A DNA stretch of 64,000 bases from Psychrobacter sp. Cmf 22.2. GTDB taxonomy: Bacteria; Pseudomonadota; Gammaproteobacteria; Pseudomonadales; Moraxellaceae. The stretch is taken from assembly GCF_001921745.1 (NCBI RefSeq), contig NZ_MRYA01000005.1:62001-126000 (forward strand), in the 5' to 3' direction. The position numbers were made by a program, and so were the translations under genes. The notes beneath the pieces were generated by a model, which made no database searches, had not been told where the DNA came from, and saw only the letters and a program-made list of their open reading frames with translations. Numbering within the stretch: the first letter of the stretch is position 1; each line of letters opens with the position of its first letter. Of this stretch, positions 22,164 through 31,557 are shown in pieces.

Positions 22164-23600
22164 TTAACTGAGCGTATTGACAGCATCAGTATCTGTAACC
22201 AATTGCGTTACTAACTCACGAAAGTAATCGCCGCGAGCAGCATAACCACTGAACTGATCAAAGCTTGCACATGCAGGTGATAATAACACTGCTTGTACTT
22301 GCGACAAGCTGCTACTAGTCACTTGCTGAATAGTAGCAAAAGCATTTTCTAACGTCTGACACTGCTTGAGTAGCACATCATCATTTAGCTTGGCTGCACG
22401 TAAATGCTGCTCAATCTGCTGGCTATCTTCCCCAATCAATAAAACCTGACTGACATATTGATTAATAAAAGGTGCCAGCTCACCGAACTGTTGGCCTTTG
22501 CCTTGACCCCCTAAGATTAGAAGTAGTTTACCGTCTTTGGCCGCATACACTGCACCTAAACCCTCAATAGCAGCAATGGTCGAGCCAATATTGGTACCTT
22601 TAGAATCATTGAAATAATCAATCCCTGCTACAGTTTCGACATACTGACAACGATGATCAAGCCCTGTAAAGCGTTGTAAGGTTGCAAGCATACTATCGAT
22701 AGGTAGACCTGCAAGCTCGCCTAGTGCCAGAGCCGCTTGAGCATTAAGTAAATTGTGGCGACCTTTAATAATCAGCTTGTCTGCTGATAGTAGCCGCTCT
22801 GTACCACGAGCTAAATAAATCTGTCCATCGACATCAGTTATCAAACCATACTGACCTCTATCTGGCGCATGAATACCAATACTTAAACGCGGTAAATCAT
22901 CAGCGACCAATGGCCGAGTAAGTGCATCCTCACGGTTGATTACTACCGATTTGGCACCTTGAAAAATACGGTGCTTGGCCTGATGATAACCAAGCATATC
23001 GCCATGGCGATCTAAATGATCAGGAGACATATTGAGCACTGTTGCTACTTGAGCGCCCAGATTGGTCACTGTTTCTAATTGAAAGCTAGACAGCTCAAGT
23101 ACGGCTAAAGCCATATCGCTATTAGATAAAAGATTTAAAGCTGGAACGCCAATATTACCGCCGACACCGACATTGATTCCAGCATCCGCAGCCATTTCAC
23201 CAACCAGTGTCGTCACGGTGCTTTTGGCATTAGAGCCCGTAATCGCGATGATGGGAACATCACAAGCCTCACAAAACAACTGAATATCGCTTATTATCGG
23301 AATATTGGCTTGCCGCGCTGCTGCGATCGCTTGAGTGTCAAGAGAAATACCAGGACTAATAATAATACGTGCGGCTTGTTGCAATAACTCTGCATCAATA
23401 GCACCAAACTGACGAATTTCGATAGCAGCAGGAAGCTTATCTGCTAATACTGGTGCTGATTGACCATCTGTGACTGCTACCTGATAGCCTTGTTCAGTCA
23501 AATAACGCGCTGCCGATAGCCCTGATTGACCCAATCCGACCACCACTTGTAGGCCACTGCCTTTATGGATTAGAGTTTTTGTTGCAGCGAGGGTCGTCAT
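22164..23600 (-). CDS. murD: UDP-N-acetylmuramoylalanine-D-glutamate ligase
   Basis: Adds D-glutamate to UDP-MurNAc-L-Ala in cytoplasmic peptidoglycan synthesis. The 478-aa protein shows an N-terminal Rossmann fold (VVGLGQSGLSAARYL), the ATP-binding loop ITGSNAKSTVTTLVG, NMSPDHLDRHGD, YFNDSKGTN and the C-terminal LSPACASFDQF motif. It is upstream of ftsW with a 241-bp gap. Confidence 0.96.
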   Translation of the reverse strand: MTTLAATKTLIHKGSGLQVVVGLGQSGLSAARYLTEQGYQVAVTDGQSAPVLADKLPAAIEIRQFGAIDAELLQQAARIIISPGISLDTQAIAAARQANIPIISDIQLFCEACDVPIIAITGSNAKSTVTTLVGEMAADAGINVGVGGNIGVPALNLLSNSDMALAVLELSSFQLETVTNLGAQVATVLNMSPDHLDRHGDMLGYHQAKHRIFQGAKSVVINREDALTRPLVADDLPRLSIGIHAPDRGQYGLITDVDGQIYLARGTERLLSADKLIIKGRHNLLNAQAALALGELAGLPIDSMLATLQRFTGLDHRCQYVETVAGIDYFNDSKGTNIGSTIAAIEGLGAVYAAKDGKLLLILGGQGKGQQFGELAPFINQYVSQVLLIGEDSQQIEQHLRAAKLNDDVLLKQCQTLENAFATIQQVTSSSLSQVQAVLLSPACASFDQFSGYAARGDYFRELVTQLVTDTDAVNTLS

Positions 23601-24249
23601 ATATCTTTCCTTTTCTGAGACTATGGTCTGGCTATCAAATATGGGTGGTTATCGATAAGACATCGGCTAGATAGACGATATGATATTTTTAACTATTATA
23701 ATGGTAAGCATGATAACGGTATCGTGCATGTTTCGGTACTGCTTTTTCATTACTTTGTGCTATTATGCGCATGTTTTTATATTAAGTTACTGAGGCCTTA
23801 ACTGATAATTTAGTTTTGTATGTCGATTGAATGTGTTATGACCTATATTATGGCATTTATCGCAAGGCTATTAGACCTTGGTAGCGAATCATACTGTCAC
23901 TAGGTTGCAGCAGACGCTTATTTATAGTTACTTTTTCATAGCTATTCTGCCTATCTTACCTGACAATCTATCTGCTGTGATACATCATCATAGCCATTTG
24001 AGTACTATCTTAGGTTTTTATCATATTTTACTATTGGCAATACTGCAAACGACTCGGTAGCCAAATGTTGTGAGATATTCATAATCTTTAGATAGTGAAA
24101 GTGCAAGACCGTTTGACAGTTTTAGTCTGTTAAGCGACGCGGTAGCTTCTTTAGCGGCTAATATTATCTATAAACGGTTATTGTTGATAGATAATATAAC
24201 CACTAGCGGATGATTACTTTTTTTGCCTCCAAATCTATGCAGTTTACTT
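23601..24249. other. Intergenic region between divergent murD and sulP
   Basis: No convincing gene; a 60-codon frame at 23878-24060 has no ribosome site or recognisable content. An 11-bp inverted repeat, ATATTATCTAT (24161-24171) and ATAGATAATAT (24187-24197), lies 53-89 bp before the sulP ATG and may be regulatory. Confidence 0.45.
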
Positions 24250-25749
24250 ATGACATCTTTTTTTGATAGCTTACGTGATGAGTGGTTTTCTAATGTGCGC
24301 GGCGATATGCTGTCTGGTATCGTTGTTGCATTGGCGCTGATTCCAGAAGCCATTGCTTTTTCTATTATTGCAGGCGTCGATCCAAAGGTTGGTTTGTACG
24401 CCTCATTTTGTATTGCCGTAGTGATTAGCTTCGTTGGCGGTCGCCCAGGCATGATCTCAGCTGCGACAGGTGCGATGGCGCTTGTTATGGTTGATCTAGT
24501 CGCTGAGCATGGGCTGCAATACTTGCTTGCAGCAACACTGCTATGCGGCGGTATCCAAATTATCATGGGTATCTTAAAGCTTGGTAATCTGATGCGCTTT
24601 GTCTCTCGCTCAGTAGTGATCGGCTTTGTCAATGCGCTGGCGATTTTGATATTTGCCGCTCAGCTGCCAGAGCTTAATCCAGCGACTGAACGTGTTGGCT
24701 TGACCGTCTATATGATGACGGCAGCTGGTCTAGCAATTATCTATCTGTTTCCGCTTATTCCCAAGATCGGCCGTATTGTGCCATCACCGCTTGTGTGTAT
24801 CGTTGGTCTGACAGCTGTCGCATTATATATGAATTTAGACATTCGTAATGTAGGCAGTATGGGCGACCTACCCGATTCGTTGCCTGTGTTTTTGCTACCT
24901 GATATTCCACTCAATCTAAACACGTTACTGATTATTGCTCCTTACTCTATTGCGTTAGCCATTGTTGGTTTGCTCGAATCGATGATGACCGCTACGATTG
25001 TAGATGAGTTGACCGATACGCCAAGTAATAAAAATCGTGAATGCCGTGGTCAAGGTATTGCCAACGTCGTTTCAGGTTTTTTTGGAGGTATGGCAGGGTG
25101 CGCGATGATTGGTCAATCCATGATCAATGTAAAATCTGGCGGACGTACGCGCTTATCGACATTGATGGCGGGTGTAGTCTTATTGATTATGGTGGTCTTT
25201 TTAAGCGATTGGGTCAGTCAAATTCCAATGGCGGCTCTCGTTGCTGTTATGATTATGGTATCCATCGGTACATTTAACTGGCAGTCTATTCGAGAATTTA
25301 AAACGCATCCTATGTCGTTTAATATTGTCATGCTAGCGACCGTCTTGACCACTGTCTTTACTCACAACTTAGCGTATGGGGTTGGAGTTGGGGTTCTACT
25401 ATCAGCCTTGGCTTTTGCTAACAAAATTGGACAATTCTTAACCATATTTAGTGAGTATGATGACGGTAGCAATACTCGTTATTACTACGTCCAAGGACAA
25501 GTTTTCTTTGCATCGACAACGCAATTTTTGCAAAGCTTCGATACTAAAGAGGCAGTAGACAATATTGAGATCGATGTCAGTCACGCGCATTTTTGGGATA
25601 TCAGTGCGGTCGATACTTTAGATAAGTTGGTCATGCGCTTGCAACGCGAGGGTATTGATGTCAAAGTAGTTGGTTTAAATAACGCCAGTCGCACGTTGAT
25701 CGATCGTTTTTCTATTCACGATCGCCGCGATATCGGCCTATTAGATTAG
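24250..25749 (+). CDS. SulP-family anion transporter with STAS domain
   Basis: Inner-membrane transporter of the SLC26/SulP family; substrates in the family include sulfate, bicarbonate and dicarboxylates, and the substrate here cannot be told from sequence. The transmembrane core (residues about 20-390) has the typical [19 protein letters not shown] N-terminus and [20 protein letters not shown]-terminal STAS domain (about 415-499) includes [24 protein letters not shown] at 24250 gives 499 aa; the frame is open 9 codons further to a TTG. Followed by a stress-protein gene, a pairing also seen for bicarbonate-type SulP genes. Confidence 0.88.
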   Translation: MTSFFDSLRDEWFSNVRGDMLSGIVVALALIPEAIAFSIIAGVDPKVGLYASFCIAVVISFVGGRPGMISAATGAMALVMVDLVAEHGLQYLLAATLLCGGIQIIMGILKLGNLMRFVSRSVVIGFVNALAILIFAAQLPELNPATERVGLTVYMMTAAGLAIIYLFPLIPKIGRIVPSPLVCIVGLTAVALYMNLDIRNVGSMGDLPDSLPVFLLPDIPLNLNTLLIIAPYSIALAIVGLLESMMTATIVDELTDTPSNKNRECRGQGIANVVSGFFGGMAGCAMIGQSMINVKSGGRTRLSTLMAGVVLLIMVVFLSDWVSQIPMAALVAVMIMVSIGTFNWQSIREFKTHPMSFNIVMLATVLTTVFTHNLAYGVGVGVLLSALAFANKIGQFLTIFSEYDDGSNTRYYYVQGQVFFASTTQFLQSFDTKEAVDNIEIDVSHAHFWDISAVDTLDKLVMRLQREGIDVKVVGLNNASRTLIDRFSIHDRRDIGLLD

Positions 25750-25872
25750 CAAATAGGCTCAAACGTCTAGTTTTGCTCTCAGAGTTTGCTGAACAGTGGC
25801 TATCAGTTATGGCTGCTGTGCTGCTCTGTTTCGCTTAACTGTACTTTTTTTTGAGATGATGTGGTTGCCCTT

Positions 25873-26727
25873 ATGAGTAACTTAAAACCAGATAGTGTTA
25901 TTGCTTGTTTAGATTGTCCTGACCATGTACAAGCTGTATTGGATGCTAGTATGTGGGCCTCAAAGCGTATGCAAACGCCCGTCGGTCTACTACATGCAGT
26001 ACCAAGCGTACAGCAAAAGGCAGCTATCAACTATTCAGGCTGTTTAAATATCGACGATGAAAATCATTTACTTGATCAATTTACAAGTCATGAGCATCTG
26101 AGCAACTCAGAGCTCAAAGCACAAGGCAAACTTCTACTGCATCAAGCAGCGGCTTATTGTGAGCAAAATTTGCATAAGCGTAAAGTCTATACGCTGCATC
26201 GTCATGAAACGCTCGGTGATAGTATCGATTATGTCGATGAAAAATCACAATTGATAGTCATCGGTCATCATGTTACCTGTAAATCTACCCTAAGTCAGCT
26301 GATACGTTTGAGTCATTGCCCCATTTTGGTGACTCATGCACCATTTTCGCCCCCTACTACCGCTTTATTTGCATTTGATAATCGCGCCACTTCACATAAA
26401 ATGCTTAATTGGTTATGTAAAACACCGCTGATTAGAGCCTTAACCATCCATATTGTGATGGTTGGTAAAGATACCTCTGAAAACTGTGATGCACTACGCG
26501 AAGCTTATGCACGTCTCAAGCAAGCAGGTATCAATTGTAAAAAAACTTTATTGAACTGCCGCGATGTTTGTGCTGCTTTGAACTATTATCAAAGCGAGCA
26601 TAATATTGGCCTGCTGATGACTGGTGCTTTTGGACAATCGCGGTTACGTGAGCTACTCAAAGGGAGCGAAACTGAGAAGTTATTGGGCACTACTAAGACG
26701 CCTTATTTACTTTTTCCTAAAGCCTAA
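25873..26727 (+). CDS. Universal stress protein family, two UspA-like domains
   Basis: Cytoplasmic protein of 284 aa. The N-terminal half begins MSNLKPDSVIACLDCPDHVQ and has the Usp strand SQLIVIGHH; the second half ends with GLLMTGAFGQSRLRELLKGSET, close to the nucleotide-binding Gly loop of Usp domains. ATG at 25873 was chosen over a GTG at 25861. It lies 123 bp after sulP and may be co-transcribed. Confidence 0.8.
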   Translation: MSNLKPDSVIACLDCPDHVQAVLDASMWASKRMQTPVGLLHAVPSVQQKAAINYSGCLNIDDENHLLDQFTSHEHLSNSELKAQGKLLLHQAAAYCEQNLHKRKVYTLHRHETLGDSIDYVDEKSQLIVIGHHVTCKSTLSQLIRLSHCPILVTHAPFSPPTTALFAFDNRATSHKMLNWLCKTPLIRALTIHIVMVGKDTSENCDALREAYARLKQAGINCKKTLLNCRDVCAALNYYQSEHNIGLLMTGAFGQSRLRELLKGSETEKLLGTTKTPYLLFPKA

Positions 26728-26773
26728 ATTCCTTTATCTTTGCTATTACAGCGTATAAGTTATTACTAATATC

Positions 26774-26809
26774 GAAGCTACCTGTACTGCTCTTAGCGTA
26801 GGCAGCTTC
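26774..26809 (+). terminator. Possible terminator after the Usp gene
   Basis: GAAGCT (26774-26779) pairs with AGCTTC (26804-26809), with partial pairing of CCT and AGG inside. The following T-run is weak, so the call is tentative. Confidence 0.4.
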
Positions 26810-27006
26810 TTATTTACAGCCCAATCTACTGTCTGGCTATCAGACGATTATGTTGTAAACCCGCCCTACTTTTATCTTCGTATGCCATCATTCACTGACC
26901 TCTATAACGCCTTATTATCTACGCTGTTATGATAGATACCTGTATCCGGATTTTGTTTTGACATCTAAGTTCCCCTCTTTGTAAGATTTTCGCAAATCAT
27001 CACAGG

Positions 27007-27026
27007 ATACCCTCCCCGTAGGGTAT
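27007..27026. promoter_or_regulatory. CsoR/RcnR-like palindrome without a nearby metal gene
   Basis: ATACCCT (27007-27013) and AGGGTAT (27020-27026) flank CCCCGT. An AT-flanked, C-tract/G-tract palindrome of this kind resembles operators of the CsoR/RcnR/FrmR repressors. TATAAT follows at 27037-27042. No metal-handling gene is adjacent. Apart from the nitrogen-control sites, the rest of 26728-27328 shows no gene. Confidence 0.35.
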
Positions 27027-27229
27027 GAAAGTTGGTTATAATAAAGTTCTTGTTGCACCTAACGTCACAGGCAATACTGCTGTATTTATCCTAAAATTAC
27101 TATGTAATTATCAGGACTATCTCGTTTTTATTGCACCATATACGATGAGAATTTAAAGCTTTTGTCCGTTATAGTGGTGGTCATTTTTAAGGTAGATAAG
27201 TCCAAACGTTCCTCCCCCTTGAGTACGTC

Positions 27230-27245
27230 TGGCACATTTTTTGAA
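27230..27245 (+). promoter_or_regulatory. Candidate sigma-54 promoter for glnK
   Basis: TGGCAC-N5-TTGAA fits the -24/-12 layout (TGGCAC-N5-TTGCA) except for A in place of the C of the -12 GC. Two TTGCACC half-sites resembling NtrC boxes lie upstream at 27053-27059 and 27131-27137. Position about 85 bp before the glnK ATG is reasonable. Confidence 0.45.
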
Positions 27246-27283
27246 TGACTTATCACAAGCATGGCAAAGCTATGATGCATTAA

Positions 27284-27667
<384 letters not shown>

Positions 27668-27698
27668 AACTTATAGTTAAGCCATGAATAAGTAGTTT

Positions 27699-27715
27699 TG
27701 CACACTATTGGTGCA
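27699..27715. promoter_or_regulatory. NtrC-type binding site between glnK and amtB
   Basis: TGCACACTATTGGTGCA matches the NtrC operator form TGCAC-N6-GGTGCA with near-perfect dyad symmetry. It lies 32 bp after the glnK stop and about 100 bp before the amtB start. I do not see a sigma-54 promoter between it and amtB. Confidence 0.6.
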
Positions 27716-27812
27716 AATATAGTCTTAGTAAACGTTATAAGGATAATTGCTCCATCATGTACGTCTAAAAGCAAACCAATCTACCGCATTGTCAATTCAA
27801 GGGGGAATTAAG

Positions 27813-29075
27813 ATGCAAAGTCAGATTTTTGAGCTGCAATATGCACTCGACACGTTTTATTTTTTGGTATGTGGCGCACTGGTCATGTGGATGGCCGCAG
27901 GCTTTACCATGTTAGAGGCCGGACTGGTTCGATCCAAAAATACTGTCGAAATTTTAACCAAGAATATCACTCTTTTTGCAACCGCCTGCACCATGTACAT
28001 GATATGTGGCTACGCTATTATGTATGGTGGCGACTGGTTTTTAAGTGGTATTGCAGGTGATGAAACTTTAGTAAAGGACGCTTTAACAGCCTCAGCCGAA
28101 AATGGCTTTGAAGGTGATTCTGTCTACTCTGCAGCATCTGACTTTTTCTTCCAAGTTGTCTTTGTAGCCACTTGTATGTCGATTGTCTCAGGCGCTGTCG
28201 CTGAGCGCATGAAACTCTGGGCTTTTTTATTATTTGCAGTAGTAATGACGGGCTTTATCTACCCACTAGAAGGTAGTTGGACTTGGGGTGGCAGCGATGT
28301 CTTTGGACTATTTAACTTAACTGATATGGGCTTTTCTGACTTTGCAGGTTCTGGCATTGTTCATATGGCAGGGGCAGCAGCCGCATTAGCTGGTGTATTA
28401 TTTTTGGGTTCGCGTAAAGGCAAATATGGACCCAATGGTGAGATACGAGCGATTCCTGGTGCTAATTTGCCATTAGCAGCCCTTGGTACATTGATACTGT
28501 GGATGGGCTGGTTTGGCTTTAACGGTGGTTCAGTATTGAAACTGGGCGATATCGCTAGTGCTAACGCAGTCGCAATGGTGTTTTTGAATACCAACGCTGC
28601 TGCAGCAGGTGGCGCAATTGGCGCTTTATTACTAGCACGTCTTATCTTTGGCAAAGCAGATTTGACCATGCTCTTAAATGGTGCATTGGCAGGCCTAGTA
28701 GCCATTACTGCAGAACCTTCTACCCCATCTGCACTGCAAGCGACGCTCTTTGGTCTTATTGCAGGGGCAATTGTCGTATTATCTATTCTTGCTTTAGATA
28801 AAATAAAAATTGATGATCCTGTCGGGGCCATTTCGGTCCATGGTATTGTTGGCCTGTTTGGTCTACTAATCGTCCCTATTACCAATCCTGCTGCTAGCTT
28901 GCTGGGGCAGATAGCGGGCGCTGCGACTATTCTTATCTGGGTGTTCGTTGCTAGCTCCATTGTATGGGCGATTATTAGAGCTACTATTGGTTTGCGTATC
29001 TCTGAAGAAGACGAGTACGAAGGCGCTGATATTGCAGAATGCGGTATGGAAGCTTACCCTGAATTTACTAACTAA
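27813..29075 (+). CDS. amtB: Ammonium transporter
   Basis: Inner-membrane ammonium channel with about eleven helices, 420 aa. Recognisable: VMWMAAGFTMLEAGLVRSKN, GFIYPLEGSWTWGG (Phe gate region), GSGIVHMAGAAAALAG with the first pore histidine, and VHGIVGLFGLL with the second. The start chosen at 27813 follows GGGGG at 27801-27805; an earlier TTG/ATG-type frame opening at 27747 is not supported. There is no Sec signal peptide of the E. coli AmtB kind. Confidence 0.94.
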   Translation: MQSQIFELQYALDTFYFLVCGALVMWMAAGFTMLEAGLVRSKNTVEILTKNITLFATACTMYMICGYAIMYGGDWFLSGIAGDETLVKDALTASAENGFEGDSVYSAASDFFFQVVFVATCMSIVSGAVAERMKLWAFLLFAVVMTGFIYPLEGSWTWGGSDVFGLFNLTDMGFSDFAGSGIVHMAGAAAALAGVLFLGSRKGKYGPNGEIRAIPGANLPLAALGTLILWMGWFGFNGGSVLKLGDIASANAVAMVFLNTNAAAAGGAIGALLLARLIFGKADLTMLLNGALAGLVAITAEPSTPSALQATLFGLIAGAIVVLSILALDKIKIDDPVGAISVHGIVGLFGLLIVPITNPAASLLGQIAGAATILIWVFVASSIVWAIIRATIGLRISEEDEYEGADIAECGMEAYPEFTN

Positions 29076-29126
29076 TTTTACTCTAAAAGTCAGCTTGTTT
29101 TGGCAATATTAAAATTTATTAAAAAT

Positions 29127-29162
29127 AAACCCGCATGACCAATTGGCGATGCGGGTTTTATT
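29127..29162 (+). terminator. Intrinsic terminator after amtB
   Basis: A 10-bp stem AAACCCGCAT (29127-29136) with ATGCGGGTTT (29149-29158), followed by a T-rich run. It lies 52 bp after the amtB stop and also sits 3' of the convergent DUF2147 gene. Confidence 0.85.
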
Positions 29163-29223
29163 ATTTTTTGTTCAATACAATCACATAGTAGATGTCAAAC
29201 AGTTGTATGAATAACAATATTGC

Positions 29224-29607
29224 TTATTTCTTTTTCCAAGTTTGACTACGTGAAAATGGTCCCAGATAGCCTTTTAAATTAAGCGTATTACCTTCCAAAC
29301 TGGCAGTCATACGGTAGGTTTTGTTTTTCTCAGGATCAGTGATAGTTCCACCACTATACTTACCGCCGCCATCCGCTTTTAGATCAGAGATGATAGTCAT
29401 ACCGACGTGTTTCTTACCTTTTTCTGATACGGTACTGATAAGCTTACCAGTTAAGACACCGTTTGACTCAGTGATTTTGACCACACCTTTCGGCTTGCCA
29501 TCGTCAAAAGTTTGCCAAGTGGTGTTGGCTAATGGGTCAGCTGCCATTGCCATAGTGGCCATGCTAATACCAGCAACTGCTAACACAGATTTTGTAAATA
29601 ATTTCAT
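29224..29607 (-). CDS. Secreted DUF2147-family protein
   Basis: 127-aa periplasmic protein with a clear signal peptide (VLAVAGISMATMAMA, cleavage likely after AMA). The mature part has the DUF2147 pattern: W-T-x-D-D-G-KPKGVVKI, the G-x-L-x-G-K-L-I strand, and the C-terminal GYLGPFSRSQTWKK. The family is a beta-rich domain of unknown function. Stands alone, convergent with amtB. Confidence 0.82.
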   Translation of the reverse strand: MKLFTKSVLAVAGISMATMAMAADPLANTTWQTFDDGKPKGVVKITESNGVLTGKLISTVSEKGKKHVGMTIISDLKADGGGKYSGGTITDPEKNKTYRMTASLEGNTLNLKGYLGPFSRSQTWKKK

Positions 29608-29818
29608 AGATCGACTCCATTCGTATGATGATTCAAAAACAACGTTTTTTGTGCTTATCCTATGTCATCAGTCGTTTGCTGCCGCCTTCTATTAACATCT
29701 TAAGCGCTACAATCAACTTAAATGACACCTTCTGCACTCATTATAGACAAAATCCGAACTTTGCCTAGTAGTTTTTTATAGATAATTGTTTCTATAAAAT
29801 CAAAACTATATCAAATAG

Positions 29819-30082
29819 TTACATGAAAGGATTGTCTATATCTTTGTCTGGTCGGTCACTGTTTTCTTTTGACGAGAGCGTTTTTTTATTATTTTGATTA
29901 GAATTTTTGAAAGCTTGTAATACCTTAGTCGTCAACTCATGCAACTGCTTTGCTTGCTCGTAGCCTGACTCATCAAGCAATAAATCAAGATCTCCATAAA
30001 TGATAATTTTGTCTTCTTGATTTTCTATGATTAGCTCACCAACTTGCATACTTTGATGATTATTCGCGAATGGTTCAATCAT
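29819..30082 (-). CDS. Hypothetical protein, 87 aa
   Basis: Small acidic protein starting MIEPFANNHQSMQVGELIIE with two short beta-like segments (GELIIENQED, KIIIYGDLDLLLD), then a helix and a disordered Lys/Asn/Asp-rich tail. The ATG at 30082 is preceded by GGAG at ideal distance; the frame is open to 30145 (TTG). It lies 75 bp downstream of the nuclease gene on the same strand. No family recognised. Confidence 0.6.
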   Translation of the reverse strand: MIEPFANNHQSMQVGELIIENQEDKIIIYGDLDLLLDESGYEQAKQLHELTTKVLQAFKNSNQNNKKTLSSKENSDRPDKDIDNPFM

Positions 30083-30157
30083 TTTACTCTCCATGTCTGA
30101 GTAACATTGGATATTATTCACAGGTAAATAATGGACATTATTCAAGCTGGCTATAAT

Positions 30158-31054
30158 TTATGCTTGCAGCTGTGCAACCAACCATTCAAGAATTGCCCAT
30201 ACAAACAGCATCCAAGCAGGCCCTTCAGTTGGCGCATCGCTCGGTGTATCTGTACTTTCTCCAGCCTTTAATGGCAACTCTAATGCTTGCGTTTTGGTTT
30301 GAATATCAAGCACTGGTAAAACATCAATGCCAGTCTCAGCTGTCAATTCATTAATACTAATGATTTCTATACGCTCGGATTCGTCGTTGGGGGCATAATA
30401 TACACCCGCCTGATTGGTCGCTGGAATATAAACGGCCTTGAAAAAATGACTGGGCACCAGCACTCGTCCAGCAAGCTGTTTGGTTTTCTTATTAGTAAAT
30501 GCGACACCTGTGACCGTATAAACTTCACCATACTGCTGTGTTAGGTAACGCGTAGCAGACTCAATATTACGCCAAATATAGCGGTTATTGCGTGGCGACT
30601 GCGGCGCTATATTGGCCAAACTAAAGCTGTCGTATTGCTGGCTGCGGGTGGCCATATCGGCATTGGGTGCCAGATGCCCGCGATCGTAACCAGAACCTGA
30701 ATAATCTGACAGTGAAGCACGTGCTGACTTCGGAACTCGGCTTTCTTCATGAAAGCTATCTTCCCGATCGATGTCTTTGGCTTGCTGCAAACGCTTGCGG
30801 GTTAGATGTTCTGCTGACCATAACGGTGTACGTGATATCCCAGAATACATGACAGCAAAACCATCCATACATAAGGGTTGTGTCTTATTATTTAGCTTAT
30901 TATTAATAAATTCAGGGTAGATACCACCATAAAAAGACTGGCTACATTGGGTAAAGTCATCCGCCTGCGCCGATGATAGTCCTACTGTGACAGTAAATAC
31001 TGTTATTATAATGCTATTTTTAAAAACGTCTTTATACCTGCCAAAACTTATCAT
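30158..31054 (-). CDS. Secreted DNA/RNA non-specific endonuclease (NucA/EndA type)
   Basis: Extracellular or periplasmic beta-beta-alpha-metal nuclease, 298 aa. N-terminal signal peptide (IIITVFTVTVGLSSAQA). The catalytic motif is GYDRGHLAPNADM with the general-base His, and the metal ligand Asn is expected in SPRNNRYIWRNIE. A hydrophobic C-terminus (AWMLFVWAILEWLVAQL) suggests an anchoring helix or amphipathic tail. Likely degrades extracellular DNA for nutrients; function inferred from the motif. Confidence 0.87.
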   Translation of the reverse strand: MISFGRYKDVFKNSIIITVFTVTVGLSSAQADDFTQCSQSFYGGIYPEFINNKLNNKTQPLCMDGFAVMYSGISRTPLWSAEHLTRKRLQQAKDIDREDSFHEESRVPKSARASLSDYSGSGYDRGHLAPNADMATRSQQYDSFSLANIAPQSPRNNRYIWRNIESATRYLTQQYGEVYTVTGVAFTNKKTKQLAGRVLVPSHFFKAVYIPATNQAGVYYAPNDESERIEIISINELTAETGIDVLPVLDIQTKTQALELPLKAGESTDTPSDAPTEGPAWMLFVWAILEWLVAQLQA

Positions 31055-31183
31055 GCAACTTTCAACCGTCTATGCTCGCTATTACGTATACGCTATCCTA
31101 GCAGGGGTCTACTAATAAAGAAAGATAAGGCGTAAGTCGTGACATTTTAAATCATATCCGCTATACTTAGGCGTTCAAAAATC

Positions 31184-31274
31184 GGTGAAGTGGGTGAGTG
31201 GCTGAAACCGCACGCCTGGAAAGTGTGTATACGTTCATAGCGTATCGAGGGTTCGAATCCCTCCTTCACCGCCA
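31184..31274 (+). tRNA. tRNA-Ser (anticodon GGA)
   Basis: Full cloverleaf: acceptor GGTGAAG pairs with CTTCACC and ends G-CCA encoded in the DNA; anticodon stem CACGC/GTGTG around loop CTGGAAA gives anticodon GGA; a long variable arm ATACG/CGTAT marks a class II tRNA; T-arm GAGGG-TTCGAAT-CCCTC. Its 3' end is the left attachment site of the adjacent integrated element. Confidence 0.96.
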
Positions 31275-31281
31275 ATCTTAT
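31260..31281 (+). repeat. attL core, 22-bp direct repeat in the tRNA-Ser 3' end
   Basis: The 22 bp covering the T-stem/acceptor end of the tRNA and 7 bp beyond recur exactly at 55931-55952. Sequences diverge on both sides. The integrase gene follows 276 bp later, the usual arrangement for tRNA-targeted elements. Confidence 0.92.
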
Positions 31282-31419
31282 CAAATGCTAGTTTTCCTAT
31301 CTTGTCCTAAACACTCCTATACACCTCTGCAACCCTTTATAAATAACGCTTCTAGCGTTTTTTTTATGTCTAACGTTTTCCTAATCTATCCGAACATGAC
31401 CTACCTATCCCATAGCTTG

Positions 31420-31557
31420 TGTTGGTCTATCTGTTGGTCTATGATTTCATTAGACCTCAAAAAGACCAACATTTAAGCTTTATTATTCAGTATTAGACCA
31501 ACGTATTTGTTGTATCACTTGAATTATATAGCTTATAGCCATAGGGAATAGACCAAC
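31420..31557. promoter_or_regulatory. Left arm-type sites for the integrase
   Basis: TGTTGGTCTA occurs at 31420-31429 and 31432-31441 (12-bp spacing), then inverted copies AGACCAAC at 31463-31470, TAGACCAAC at 31494-31502 and TAGACCAAC at 31549-31557. The last one abuts the integrase ATG. The same paired motif recurs at the right end of the element, so these are probably arm-binding sites, perhaps with autorepression. The rest of 31275-31557 shows no gene. Confidence 0.7.

Noticed and set aside
23878..24060. 60-codon frame between murD and sulP
   Set aside because: No ribosome site and no resemblance to a known small protein; the hydrophobic content follows base composition.
31198..31476. 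Frame running through the tRNA and attL
   Set aside because: It reads through the tRNA-Ser gene and the arm sites; chance frame.
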